From Cohnella cholangitidis (GTDB lineage: Bacteria; Bacillota; Bacilli; Paenibacillales; Paenibacillaceae): a DNA stretch of 64,000 bases. Positions within the stretch are counted from its first letter, which is position 1, and the number at the start of each line of letters is the position of its first letter. Shown here piece by piece: positions 8,439-17,530 of this stretch. The stretch covers positions 5,939,501-6,003,500 of the forward strand of contig NZ_CP041969.1 of assembly GCF_014107495.1 (NCBI RefSeq), given 5' to 3'. The notes under the pieces are model-generated. The model saw only the letters and a list, made by a program, of their open reading frames with translations. It was not told the DNA's origin and searched no databases. The position numbers and the translations under genes are program-made.

Positions 8439-9649
8439 TGGAAGATAAGGATTTATTCGACCAGCTCAAGCGCGGTCCGCTCATTCGCAATGGATTCGAC
8501 GAGGAATTGCGCCGGAGAATTAACGAAAATCTGGATAAACCGAATCGCAGAGCGATTAGGCCGTTGCTCGTTCGCTGGGGAGCCGTCAGCACGTCTTTCT
8601 TGTTGATCGTAGCCGTCGTGATCGGTTTATGGAGCTGGAAGACCTTCACGGGAGACAATGCGAGCAAGGAGACTCTTTCCACGGAACAAGCCTCTGCCAG
8701 TCAGCAGGCTTCCCCCGATCGCGAGATCAATCCGATTCCTCACTCCGCCGTCGTGATCGGATTAAGAGCCGACAAGGATCAAAGCGGGATGTCGAGCAGC
8801 TCCTATCGGACGATCATGGTCGCGCCAGAGCGGGAGAAGCTGACTTTCATCAGAAGCGGCCAAGGAATATGGATGCCGTACAAGACGAATTTCTGGAAAA
8901 TCGATGCCGTACCGGACGCGCAGGGCAAAGGAAACGAAACGCTGGAAGCTCTAAAATCGGGAGTCAGGAAAGAGAAAATAAAAGTCGCGAATGAACCTAC
9001 TCTTGCCCGAACGAACGAGAAATTGTTGTACGCGGGCAACCAATTCGTATCCGTTCTTCAGAACAGCAACGTAAATGAAGACGGAGTACCTGTTGAACAA
9101 AGCGATGTTTGGATTAATGAGGTTTCCAACCTTGCCCCGGAAGCGCGAGGCAATCAAGCGAACGCGCTGAAGGCGGGCAATTTTACCTTGGCCCAAGCTC
9201 TTGGCGCGAATGCCGCCGAGCCGCCGAATGTCGATCAATGGGTGATCGCTCGGGATGCCGGCAACTGGGTAGCCAAACAACCCGCGGGTAATAACGGTTT
9301 GACCACCGTTCGGGACATCCAAAGCTGGCCCGCGCTTTCCGTTCAATTAACGAAGGCGATCGTGAAAGACGACCCGTTAGCGTTGAGCTGGGATGAAGTG
9401 CGGAGTTTGGAGCCGAGAGCGATAGATGCCTATACGTCGCAAGACGAAGATATCGCCGTCATCGTCACCGATAGCAGCATCAAATTGATCCCTTACCAAT
9501 TACCCGAGGAGGAAATGAAAGATTCGACCGTAACGGTGTCGCTCCGTGCCAATGAATCCGTTGTCATGGTTCAATGGGCAACCCAGGAAAAATACGTCGA
9601 GAGCTGGAAACTACTATTCGATAAATGGTTCGAGGCTTCGGCAGAATAG
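8438..9649 (+). CDS. Membrane-bound anti-sigma factor
   Basis: The 403-residue protein has a cytoplasmic N-terminal part of about 45 residues (MEDKDLFDQLKRGPL...), one membrane helix (about residues 51-69, STSFLLIVAVVIGLWSW) and a large extracellular sensor domain. Position and topology are those of anti-sigma factors that hold the cognate ECF sigma at the membrane until a signal arrives. Translation starts at GTG 8438, overlapping the sigma stop by one base. The outer domain has no obvious catalytic motif and the signal it senses is unknown. Confidence 0.75.
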   Translation: MEDKDLFDQLKRGPLIRNGFDEELRRRINENLDKPNRRAIRPLLVRWGAVSTSFLLIVAVVIGLWSWKTFTGDNASKETLSTEQASASQQASPDREINPIPHSAVVIGLRADKDQSGMSSSSYRTIMVAPEREKLTFIRSGQGIWMPYKTNFWKIDAVPDAQGKGNETLEALKSGVRKEKIKVANEPTLARTNEKLLYAGNQFVSVLQNSNVNEDGVPVEQSDVWINEVSNLAPEARGNQANALKAGNFTLAQALGANAAEPPNVDQWVIARDAGNWVAKQPAGNNGLTTVRDIQSWPALSVQLTKAIVKDDPLALSWDEVRSLEPRAIDAYTSQDEDIAVIVTDSSIKLIPYQLPEEEMKDSTVTVSLRANESVVMVQWATQEKYVESWKLLFDKWFEASAE

Positions 9650-9784
9650 CTCGGTTTGTGTTAAGATGAGAGTACCCGATCGATTTCCGCAGTGTGATTT
9701 TTCTCAATGCGGAGGGGGGATTCTCATCTTATTCTTTATTTTAACGGCATTCGCCGTGTTACTTGGCCTGGAGGGACATACTTC

Positions 9785-10657
9785 ATGTTTAAAATCGTTG
9801 GCGTCGTGGGCGCGGGAACAATGGGACAGAGTATTGCGGAAATGCTTGCGGTTAAAGGATTGGACGTTCATCTGGTGGAGAAAACGCCCGAGAAGCTTCA
9901 ACAAGCGAGGGAGATGCTGGAACAAAGCCTGGATAGGCAGATGGAACGTTGGGCTATTACGGCCGCTGAGAAAAAATTGACGTTAAATCGGATACATATG
10001 GAAACTTCCTTGCAGTTTTTGGCGGATTGCGAGCTTGTAATCGAGACGATAAGCGAGGACTTGGAAAGCAAGAAGGAAGTGTTTCGCGAGTTGGACGCAA
10101 TCGTGGCTAACGACACCGTGCTGGCCAGCAACACATCGACATTAAGCTTAACGGAGTTGGCTGGCGTAAGCCGATATCCGGAACGCGTTATCGGTATGCA
10201 CTTCGTCTATCCGGCTTTGCGGATAGACGTCGTGGAAATTATTCGCGGGTTGCAGACTTCGGACGAAACGTTCACGAAAACGAAAAAATTTATCGACGAC
10301 AATCTTGAGAAAAAGGGCGTCATGGTATATGAATCCCCCGGGTTCGTTACGACGAGGCTGGTCTGCCTGCTCATCAACGAAGCGCTCCATCTGTTGGAGG
10401 AAGGAGTCGCTTCGACGGAAGATATCGACGATGCGATGAGATTGGGGTACCGTTTCGAGGCAGGACCGCTTGAGATGGCCGACCGATTCGGGCTGGATTC
10501 CGTTCTTGCCGCGCTGGATCGAATGTTCCGCGAATACGGGGAGCTGAAATATCGGCCGTCTTTCCTGCTGAAGAAAAAAGTTCGCGCGGGGCAACTAGGC
10601 ATCAAGAGCGGGATAGGTTTCTTCAAGTACGACAAGGATGGTGAACGAATCTTATGA
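9785..10657 (+). CDS. 3-hydroxyacyl-CoA (3-hydroxybutyryl-CoA) dehydrogenase
   Basis: This 290-residue NAD(P)-dependent enzyme oxidises 3-hydroxyacyl-CoA to 3-oxoacyl-CoA or runs in reverse. The Rossmann motif GAGTMG is at residues 9-14. ASNTSTLSLTEL and GMHFVYPALR carry the family active-site region with its catalytic His, and the C-terminal dimerisation domain includes GPLEMADRFGLD. Start ATG 9785 has GGAGGGAC upstream; the longer open frame from 9707 is not needed. The stop overlaps the ackA start by four bases. The pairing suggests linked acyl-CoA/acetate metabolism. Confidence 0.87.
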   Translation: MFKIVGVVGAGTMGQSIAEMLAVKGLDVHLVEKTPEKLQQAREMLEQSLDRQMERWAITAAEKKLTLNRIHMETSLQFLADCELVIETISEDLESKKEVFRELDAIVANDTVLASNTSTLSLTELAGVSRYPERVIGMHFVYPALRIDVVEIIRGLQTSDETFTKTKKFIDDNLEKKGVMVYESPGFVTTRLVCLLINEALHLLEEGVASTEDIDDAMRLGYRFEAGPLEMADRFGLDSVLAALDRMFREYGELKYRPSFLLKKKVRAGQLGIKSGIGFFKYDKDGERIL

Positions 10658-11880
10658 ATATACTCGTTATTAACGCGGGGAGTTCCTCGCTTAAATACCA
10701 GCTCTACAATATGAAGACCGAGGACGTATTAGCCAAGGGAAGAGTGGAGCGGATCGGAATGGATTCGTCCATCTTGACCCACGAGGTCGATCACCAACCG
10801 GAAGTCCGGGAAGTGAGCGAAATATTGGACCATACGACCGCTATCAAGAAGGTATTGGATATGCTGACGCACAAGAAGTTCGGCGTCCTGCGAAACATTC
10901 AGGATATTCAAGCCGTCGGTCATCGGGTCGTGCACGGAGGCGAGACGTTTAGCCGCTCCGTTCTGGTCGATCAGAACGTCAAGCTCGAAATACGAAAGCT
11001 GTTCGATCTGGCTCCGCTGCACAATCCTGCTCACATGATGGGTATCGCCGCGGTAGAAGCGAACTTGCCCGACGTACCGCAAGCCGTCGTCTTCGATACG
11101 GCGTTCCATCAGACGATGCCGCCCAGCTCGTTTATGTACGCGATTCCGACCGTGTTATACCGAAAACACAAGATCCGCAGATACGGCTTTCATGGCACGT
11201 CGCATGATTACGTGAGTAAAAGCGCGGCGGAATTCCTTGAGCGTCCTCTTGAAGAGTTAAAATTGATTACGTGCCACATCGGCAACGGAGCGAGCTGTGC
11301 GGCTATTCTCAATGGAAAGTCGTTCGACACGAGCATGGGAATGACTCCGCTTGAGGGGCTAATGATGGGGACGCGAAGCGGCGATCTCGATCCGGCCGTC
11401 GTGCCGTTCACGATCAACAAAGAAGAACTCACGCTGAACGAAGTGAATTCCATGCTGAATAAACATAGCGGGTTACTCGCAATTTCGGGGATCAGCAGCG
11501 ATATGCGCGAGATCGTGGAGTCCATGAACGAAGGCAACGAGAAAGCAAAGCTGGCTTTCGAGATGTACGCTTACCGGATTCGCAAATATATCGGAGCCTA
11601 TATCGCCGCGATGGATGGCGTAGATGCGATCATTTTTACGGCGGGCGTTGGAGAAAATTCGGATGCGCTCCGCAAAGAAGTGTGCAAAGGGCTGACGTTC
11701 TTCGGCGTACGGTTAGAAGAGCAACGAAACGCGGTTAGATCGTCGCAACCTCGAAGGATTACTACGGACGATTCCGTAGTAAGCGTCTTGGTCGTCCCTA
11801 CGAACGAGGAGTTATTGATCGCTAGAGATACTTACCAGCTTGTACTTGAACGTCCGGCGGATGAAGCGGAATCTCCATAA
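10654..11880 (+). CDS. ackA: Acetate kinase
   Basis: The 408-residue acetate kinase interconverts acetate plus ATP with acetyl phosphate plus ADP. Family motifs are all present: NAGSSSLKYQLY at the start, GHRVVHGGE, VFDTAFHQTMP, RRYGFHGTSHDYV, HIGNGAS, GTRSGDLDP and FTAGVGENS. Length is normal. It is translationally coupled to the hydroxyacyl-CoA dehydrogenase gene (ATGA). Rex, encoded nearby, regulates fermentation genes in related bacteria, but I saw no convincing Rex site here. Confidence 0.95.
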   Translation: MNILVINAGSSSLKYQLYNMKTEDVLAKGRVERIGMDSSILTHEVDHQPEVREVSEILDHTTAIKKVLDMLTHKKFGVLRNIQDIQAVGHRVVHGGETFSRSVLVDQNVKLEIRKLFDLAPLHNPAHMMGIAAVEANLPDVPQAVVFDTAFHQTMPPSSFMYAIPTVLYRKHKIRRYGFHGTSHDYVSKSAAEFLERPLEELKLITCHIGNGASCAAILNGKSFDTSMGMTPLEGLMMGTRSGDLDPAVVPFTINKEELTLNEVNSMLNKHSGLLAISGISSDMREIVESMNEGNEKAKLAFEMYAYRIRKYIGAYIAAMDGVDAIIFTAGVGENSDALRKEVCKGLTFFGVRLEEQRNAVRSSQPRRITTDDSVVSVLVVPTNEELLIARDTYQLVLERPADEAESP

Positions 11881-11942
11881 GAGGTTCTCGAACGTTAGAT
11901 TGACTTTACCCGTAATGGTGTCATAAGGAGTGAATCCGGGTT

Positions 11943-12677
11943 ATGAACGACCGTAACGCATTGGCAAGGGGAATGGCCGAAGCTTATATGGATGGTGCCG
12001 TCAGCATCCCCTACGCTCTGTTGCGCACTTATCGGGCTCTGAGGCTTAGCGATACCGAGGGGATGCTGCTGTTGCATCTGATCGCTTATCGCCAGCTCGA
12101 ACAGAATGATTTTCCGACGATCGAACAGCTTCAGGAGCGGCTTGGTTGTTCTCCCGCGCTTGTCGGGCAAACGCTGCAAAAGCTCATGAAGCAAGGTTTG
12201 GTGACGATAGACGAAGTGTTCGACCCGCAGTCGGGCGTTCAGTCCGAAAAGTACAATTTGTCCGGGCTGTTCCGCAAAATCGGCGAACTGCTCGCCGACG
12301 GCGAGCTTCCGCTTCACGGTTCGAACGTAGCAACGCCGAACGATACGGGGACGGGGGAAACCGCACGCCGCGAGCCGCCTGAGCCATCCAACGTTGCGCC
12401 GTTCGCGAACAAGACGGGCAATTCCAATCTTTTCGTACTGTTCGAGCAAGAGTTCGGACGTCCGCTAACGCCGACGGAATACGAAATCATGAACGGTTGG
12501 CTGGATCAGGATCAATATCCCGACGAGCTTATTCGTTTCGCGCTGAAAGAATCCGTGTTTGCCGGAAAGCTCCATTTTCGGTACATTGACCGCATCCTTT
12601 TGGAGTGGAGCCGCAATCGCGTGACGAACGTAGAGGAAGCCCGTCTTCACGCCCAGAAGTTTCGCACGGGGCGATAA
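11943..12677 (+). CDS. dnaD: DNA replication initiation protein DnaD
   Basis: DnaD is a primosome protein that helps load the replicative helicase. This 244-residue protein has the N-terminal winged-helix domain (IPYALLRTYRALRLSDTEGMLLLHLIAY..., about residues 20-100). A low-complexity linker follows, then the C-terminal DDBH2 domain (LFVLFEQEFGRPLTPTEYEIMNGWLDQDQYPDELIRFALKESV) with the YIDRILLEW motif. The ribosome-binding site AAGGAGTGA precedes ATG 11943. A bidirectional terminator separates it from mtnB. Proximity to dinG and tseB resembles the B. subtilis dinG-dnaD neighbourhood. Confidence 0.93.
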   Translation: MNDRNALARGMAEAYMDGAVSIPYALLRTYRALRLSDTEGMLLLHLIAYRQLEQNDFPTIEQLQERLGCSPALVGQTLQKLMKQGLVTIDEVFDPQSGVQSEKYNLSGLFRKIGELLADGELPLHGSNVATPNDTGTGETARREPPEPSNVAPFANKTGNSNLFVLFEQEFGRPLTPTEYEIMNGWLDQDQYPDELIRFALKESVFAGKLHFRYIDRILLEWSRNRVTNVEEARLHAQKFRTGR

Positions 12678-12715
12678 GGGATGTCGGATATGCCGATTAA
12701 CGCTTAACAAAGCAG

Positions 12716-12767
12716 AAAAACTCCGCTTCCGAACTTGTAACGAACAAGTTAGGAGGCGGAGTTTTAT
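12716..12767. terminator. Bidirectional terminator between dnaD and mtnB
   Basis: An almost perfect long hairpin has AAAACTCCGC and GCGGAGTTTT as its outer arms and ACTTGT/ACAAGT as its inner arms. It has A-rich and T-rich flanks on the two sides and serves both converging operons. Confidence 0.88.
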
Positions 12768-12779
12768 TCTATATAACGA

Positions 12780-13430
12780 CTATTTGCCGTACTTCAGCAG
12801 TTGCCAGCGATACACGTATTCGAAAAGGAATTCGAAAGCTTCCAGATGCCGTTTGGCTTCGAATGCGTCGCGTCCCCAAGCGTAGATTCCATGCTTGCGC
12901 AACAGAATGCCGGGAATCCGGTCGACCATGCGCTCCGAAATTTCCGGAACGATCCGCGGAACATCCGCGAAGTTGGACAGGATCGGAATGTCGATGACCG
13001 CTTCTTCTTCCCAGATATTCAAGCCTTTGATAAGCTCGACGCCTTCTACGGGGACGGCACGGCGCTCCCAGAACATTTCCGATACAAGGCTGTTGAAGAC
13101 GGAATGGATGTGGAAAATGGCGCCGCAACCGGTCAGCCGGTAGATCTCGTTATGAATGACCGTTTCCGCGGATGGCTTAAGCGTAGTCGATTCGCAAGGT
13201 TTGCCGTTCTGATCGACGAAGATGAAATCCTCGGGAGTCGATTTGGATTTATCTTTGCCGCTTGCCGTTACGGCGAAATAAAACCGTTCCGGCGAGTAAG
13301 GGCCGACTCTCATGGAAAGGTTGCCGCTAGTGCCCGGAAAGAAGCCGCGCGATGCGAAATCCGCTTTGACGGCGGAAAGCTCGCCGATCACCCGTTGTTT
13401 TTCTTCTGTCGTAATAGCCGCGAAACTCAT
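12780..13430 (-). CDS. mtnB: Methylthioribulose-1-phosphate dehydratase
   Basis: This 216-residue class II aldolase-fold enzyme of methionine salvage dehydrates methylthioribulose-1-P to the diketo compound. The zinc ligands appear in FHIHSVF and RKHGIYAWG, and GTSGNLSMR forms the phosphate-binding loop. It is the last gene of the operon and overlaps mtnX by four bases. The terminator at 12716-12767 closes the transcript. Family identity and neighbouring mtnX and mtnW make the assignment strong. Confidence 0.93.
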   Translation of the reverse strand: MSFAAITTEEKQRVIGELSAVKADFASRGFFPGTSGNLSMRVGPYSPERFYFAVTASGKDKSKSTPEDFIFVDQNGKPCESTTLKPSAETVIHNEIYRLTGCGAIFHIHSVFNSLVSEMFWERRAVPVEGVELIKGLNIWEEEAVIDIPILSNFADVPRIVPEISERMVDRIPGILLRKHGIYAWGRDAFEAKRHLEAFEFLFEYVYRWQLLKYGK

Positions 13431-14116
13431 TCGGATCGGCCTCCTTGTTCAAGGTGTCGGATGATGTCGTGGAACGTATCGAACGGGATGTGCGGAAGGC
13501 CGAGCTCTTGGCATTTGTCCGTTAAGTGGGAACGGGAGTACACAAGATCGACGAGCTTCGCGCCGGCGAAATCGGTAACGCTGTCGCCGATTAAGATCCG
13601 GTAATATCGGTCGGTCGGGAAACGCCGAATCACCGCCGTCTTGCACATGCCGCAACCGCCGTGATCGCATTCCTCGTCGCAGGAGTGCGGCCAAGTAATC
13701 GTAATGTTTTCGCCGCTAAAGTCGCTGCCGTTGCAATAGATGTGATCAGCCGGAATTCCGAACGGTTCAAGCAACGGATAGATGAAAAAATCGATGCCGC
13801 CGCTCGTGACGTAGAAAGGGACGTCGTTTCGTTTGCACCAGTCCAGCAACTCCGGGAATCCGGCACGAATACCGGCGTTATTGAGGATATAGGACGTCAC
13901 TTCCTCTTTCATCGAGGAAGGAAACAGTTGGAACATTTCGCCGACGCCTTGTTGGATGGATTTGGTCTCGCTCAATATGTCTTTGACGATATTTTCCCAG
14001 CCTGGCGGGTTAAAATGTTTCATGACAGCGACGATGTTGTCGCTTAGCGTGATCGTGCCGTCAAAATCGCAAAACAGTACGGGTTGGCGAGGAAACCGTG
14101 GTGTCGTGTCGCTCAA
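13427..14116 (-). CDS. mtnX: 2-hydroxy-3-keto-5-methylthiopentenyl-1-phosphate phosphatase
   Basis: This HAD-superfamily phosphatase of 229 residues removes phosphate in the methionine salvage pathway. HAD motif I is FCDFDGTIT (about residues 15-23). Motif II lies at VTSGG, and motif III/IV at ILIGDSVTDFAGAKLVD. A Cys/His group (CDEECDHGGCGMC) is typical of MtnX. It overlaps both mtnW and mtnB by four bases each, so the three are tightly coupled. Confidence 0.92.
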   Translation of the reverse strand: MSDTTPRFPRQPVLFCDFDGTITLSDNIVAVMKHFNPPGWENIVKDILSETKSIQQGVGEMFQLFPSSMKEEVTSYILNNAGIRAGFPELLDWCKRNDVPFYVTSGGIDFFIYPLLEPFGIPADHIYCNGSDFSGENITITWPHSCDEECDHGGCGMCKTAVIRRFPTDRYYRILIGDSVTDFAGAKLVDLVYSRSHLTDKCQELGLPHIPFDTFHDIIRHLEQGGRSE

Positions 14117-15342
14117 GATGTACGTACCCCCCAGCGTTCTATGGCAACGCGTAATTCTTCATGATGAACAGCGTACTGTTCTAGGGTTGAACCGGACAAT
14201 ACGGCATCTACCGCTTGACGGAATGCGCGTCCGCCCGCAGCCGAACCGCCTGGATGGCCGTGCACGCCGCCTCCGGCGTTCACGACGACTTCCGGTCCGA
14301 AGTCTCCCATGATGAGAGGGACCAAACCGGGATGTATCCCGGCCGAAGGTACCGGGAATGCGGTTTTCTGCGGCAGCGAAGGCGTTAATAAGGCTTCCAT
14401 TACCGCTAAGTTCTCCGCTTTAGGCATGACGACGGAGCCATATGGCGAAGGGAACAAGGAAAGATCCGCTCCGGCTATTCTCATCAGCTTGCCAAGCAAT
14501 AGAGGAGCCGATATGCCATGGTGCCGGGAAGGATAGAATGCTCCTGCCATGGCCGGGTGCGCTGCGATCGGCACGTTAATGTCCGGGTCCGCCGCGAGCT
14601 CCGCCAAAGCATCGAACCCGTAGGCGAGCACGTTGAACAGCAAGCCGTTCGCTCCCGCGGCGATCGCGCGCTTGGCATTGTCTTTCAGTTGGAAGGTAGA
14701 ACCGGTCAAATTCGTGAAATAGAGCAGCTTTTGTCCGGTTGTTAGCTCAGCTTCGCGTGCGGCGCTAATACAAGCCTCGACCCGTTTCTCCAGAGGAGTC
14801 AGCGGGTTCTCGAATAAGATTTCGTCGTCCTTGATGAGATCGACTCCGCCGAGCGCCTGTTGAAGAAACTGTTCGCGAAGGTTGGCAAGGTCGTGCCCGA
14901 TGACGGATTTGAAAATACTCATGACGAGGGGGCGATCGTGAACGCCAAGCAAATCGCGAACGCCTTGGACGCCGAATTTCGGACCCGGGAAGGCGCTCAG
15001 GAAATCGGCGGAAGGTTCGATATCGATCAGTTTGATCTTGCCGTCCATGGACAGCTTGCCGAACGCTGTTACTAGGAAAGCAGGGATGTCCCGGCTGAAG
15101 TTAACGTTGGGATAAGCGATCGTAATATCGGCGTATCGCTCGCCGGGCTGAGCGTCTTCCGGTTCATGCGCATTTACGGACACGACCTGTCCCAGATGCT
15201 TCTGCATTTGCTCCTTGGCCGCTTCGGGAAGCTCGGTCCAGCTGCCGACGGTCAGTCCGACCGCGATGCCTTGCGCTTTCTTATGGAAATCGGCTTTGTC
15301 GTCATATAGACGATATGTGGCGTTGCTATAAGAATTGCTCAC
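14113..15342 (-). CDS. mtnW: 2,3-diketo-5-methylthiopentyl-1-phosphate enolase (RuBisCO-like protein)
   Basis: This 409-residue RuBisCO-like protein enolises the diketo intermediate of methionine salvage. The large-subunit fold is recognisable: GVQGVRDLLGVHDRPLVMSIFK, the Lys/Asp/Glu segment GGVDLIKDDEIL (the lysine that is carbamylated in the family), AHPAMAGAFY, and GGGVHGHPGGSAAGGRAFRQA for phosphate binding. Residues needed for carboxylation in true RuBisCO are not expected. Only about 54 bases separate it from proC, with no terminator, so transcription from the proline operon is likely. Confidence 0.94.
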   Translation of the reverse strand: MSNSYSNATYRLYDDKADFHKKAQGIAVGLTVGSWTELPEAAKEQMQKHLGQVVSVNAHEPEDAQPGERYADITIAYPNVNFSRDIPAFLVTAFGKLSMDGKIKLIDIEPSADFLSAFPGPKFGVQGVRDLLGVHDRPLVMSIFKSVIGHDLANLREQFLQQALGGVDLIKDDEILFENPLTPLEKRVEACISAAREAELTTGQKLLYFTNLTGSTFQLKDNAKRAIAAGANGLLFNVLAYGFDALAELAADPDINVPIAAHPAMAGAFYPSRHHGISAPLLLGKLMRIAGADLSLFPSPYGSVVMPKAENLAVMEALLTPSLPQKTAFPVPSAGIHPGLVPLIMGDFGPEVVVNAGGGVHGHPGGSAAGGRAFRQAVDAVLSGSTLEQYAVHHEELRVAIERWGVRTS

Positions 15343-15396
15343 TCTGATCTTACCTTCTTTCTGTTGTTGAGCTATGAACGGCCGATATTGAGATCA

Positions 15397-16269
15397 TTAA
15401 TCTTTGACAGCTTCGGCGCGAATGGCGTCGCCCATCTCGCGAGCTCTTTCCGCGCAGCGAACGATCGCTTTATTCAAGCCTTCTTGGAAAGCGAATCGGT
15501 CTAACGTTTCGATGGCCGCTTGGGTCGTTCCGTTAGGCGAAGTGACTTTGCGTCTTAACTCGCCGGGATTCTCGCCGGTCGAGAACACCATTTCCGCGGC
15601 GCCGCGAACGGTTTGGACGGTAAGCTCCCTGGCTGCCTCCGGCGTCAGGCCAAGTTGCACTCCGGCATCGATCATCGCTTCCATCAAATAATAAACGTAA
15701 GCAGGGCCGCTTCCGGAAACGCCGTTAACGGCTTCGATTAACGGCTCCTCAACGACGGCGGACAAGCCGACTGCGTTAAACATCGTTAAAGCAAGATTCC
15801 GTTGTTCGTCGTTGACGGAATCGGAGAAGCTGATTCCGGTTGCGCCAAGGCCGATCGTGCTGGACGTATTAGGCATCGTGCGTACGACGGGTTGCTCGCG
15901 TTCCAGTAGCTGATGAATCGTTGAGATAGATAAACCCGCGATTACCGAAACGATAAGCTGATCCGGACGCAGCAGCGGCTTTAATGTTTTGATGGCGTTA
16001 GCCGCATCTTTAGGCTTCATCCCGAGCAGGACTACGTCGGCATTGTTCAATGCCGAATTTTTGAGCTCGTCCGTCGTGGCCGGAACGACGCCGTACTGTT
16101 GTTGAAGCTGAAGAAGGCGATCGGCGTTCTGGCGATTCATTACGGTAATGTTCTTAGGATCGGCCAATTTCGCTTCTACGAGACCGCGCAAAATCGCCTC
16201 GGCCATGGAACCGGCGCCATAGAAACAAAGAGTATGATTGCCTAGCGAAGAGGTGTTTGAATCCGACAT
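15397..16269 (-). CDS. proC: Pyrroline-5-carboxylate reductase
   Basis: ProC catalyses the last step of proline synthesis, reducing pyrroline-5-carboxylate with NAD(P)H. The 290-residue protein has the Rossmann motif GAGSMAEAIL near the N-terminus and the family signature VSGSGPAYVYYLMEAMIDAGVQ...AARELTVQTVRGAAEM towards the C-terminus. The first ten residues are slightly extended relative to many family members. It lies 13 bases downstream of proA in the same operon. Confidence 0.94.
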   Translation of the reverse strand: MSDSNTSSLGNHTLCFYGAGSMAEAILRGLVEAKLADPKNITVMNRQNADRLLQLQQQYGVVPATTDELKNSALNNADVVLLGMKPKDAANAIKTLKPLLRPDQLIVSVIAGLSISTIHQLLEREQPVVRTMPNTSSTIGLGATGISFSDSVNDEQRNLALTMFNAVGLSAVVEEPLIEAVNGVSGSGPAYVYYLMEAMIDAGVQLGLTPEAARELTVQTVRGAAEMVFSTGENPGELRRKVTSPNGTTQAAIETLDRFAFQEGLNKAIVRCAERAREMGDAIRAEAVKD

Positions 16270-16282
16270 GCGCAGTTCACTC

Positions 16283-17530
16283 CTAAGATCTGATTTGACC
16301 CGAGCCAGTTACCCGGTATTTGGTTGAAGTTAGCGCAGGAAGTCCCATAGGACCGCGTGCATGCAGCTTCTGCGTGCTGATGCCGATTTCCGCGCCGAAA
16401 CCGAATTCGAATCCGTCGGTGAAACGGGTGGAGGCGTTGTGATAGACAGCCGCGGCATCGACTTCCTGCAGGAAGCGCTCCGCGTTGGTCGCGTCGGCCG
16501 TAACGATACATTCCGAATGCTGCGTACCGAACCGCCGAATATGATTCAATGCCTCGTCTAAATCTTTTACAACTTTAATGTTCAAGATGTAATCGTTATA
16601 TTCCGTGGCGTAGTTCTCGTCGTTCGCCGAATTGATCCATGGGACAAGATCGCGGGCGGCGTCGCAGCCTCTGAGCTCGACGTCGATGCCGCGGAACTTC
16701 TCCGCCAAGGCGTTCAAATGCTTACGAGCGAAATTCTCGTGAAGCAATAACGTTTCCATCGAATTGCACACGGAAGGGCGCTGGGCTTTGGCATTGACCG
16801 CGATAGACTCCGCCATTCCGTAATCGCCGCTTTCGTCGACGAAAGTGTGACAGATGCCGGCGCCAGTCTCGATGACGGGTACCGTCGCGTTCTGAACGAC
16901 GTTCTGAATGAGGGAAGCGCCGCCCCTGGGAATGATAACGTCCAATAATCCGTTGAGCTTAAGCATCTCGTCGACGGAGCTGCGGTTGGAATCCTCGATC
17001 AGTTGCAACGCATCCGCAGGAATGGAAGACTGCGATAAAGCTTCCCGCAAAACGGAAATGATAGCCCGATTGGACGACAGCGCAGCCGACCCTCCGCGAA
17101 GCACGACGGCATTGCCGGTTTTGAGGCAGAGCGACGCCGCGTCTACGGTGACGTTAGGCCGAGCCTCATAAATCATCCCGATGACGCCAAGCGGCACGCG
17201 TCTTTTCTCGATATACAAGCCGTTAGGACGGGTATCGGTATCCAATACTTCCCCGACCGGATCCGGTAATTCCACGATCTGTTTAACCGCGTCTGAAATA
17301 TCTTTAAGTCGGGCGGGAGTCAGCTTAAGCCTATCCAGCAGGGAAGAGGAGGTGCCTTGTTCCCGTCCGCGTTCCAAGTCTTCTGCATTGGCGGCCAAGA
17401 TTTGATCTTGTTTGTCGATTAGCGCTTCCGCCATGAACAGCAAAGCTTCGTTTTTCTCTGCCGTCGTTAGTCTATTGAGTACCGTGGCGGCTTGCTTGGC
17501 CGCGCTGGATTTCGTTCTCACTTCACTCAT
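16283..17530 (-). CDS. proA: Glutamate-5-semialdehyde dehydrogenase (gamma-glutamyl phosphate reductase)
   Basis: ProA reduces glutamyl-5-phosphate to the semialdehyde using NADPH. The 415-residue protein has the aldehyde-dehydrogenase fold with the catalytic Cys in RPSVCNSMETLL, the cofactor region GMIYEARPNVTVDAASLCLKTGN and the C-terminal SECIVTADATNAERFLQEVDAAAVYHNASTRFTDG. It overlaps proB by eight bases, as usual for proBA operons. Confidence 0.95.
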   Translation of the reverse strand: MSEVRTKSSAAKQAATVLNRLTTAEKNEALLFMAEALIDKQDQILAANAEDLERGREQGTSSSLLDRLKLTPARLKDISDAVKQIVELPDPVGEVLDTDTRPNGLYIEKRRVPLGVIGMIYEARPNVTVDAASLCLKTGNAVVLRGGSAALSSNRAIISVLREALSQSSIPADALQLIEDSNRSSVDEMLKLNGLLDVIIPRGGASLIQNVVQNATVPVIETGAGICHTFVDESGDYGMAESIAVNAKAQRPSVCNSMETLLLHENFARKHLNALAEKFRGIDVELRGCDAARDLVPWINSANDENYATEYNDYILNIKVVKDLDEALNHIRRFGTQHSECIVTADATNAERFLQEVDAAAVYHNASTRFTDGFEFGFGAEIGISTQKLHARGPMGLPALTSTKYRVTGSGQIRS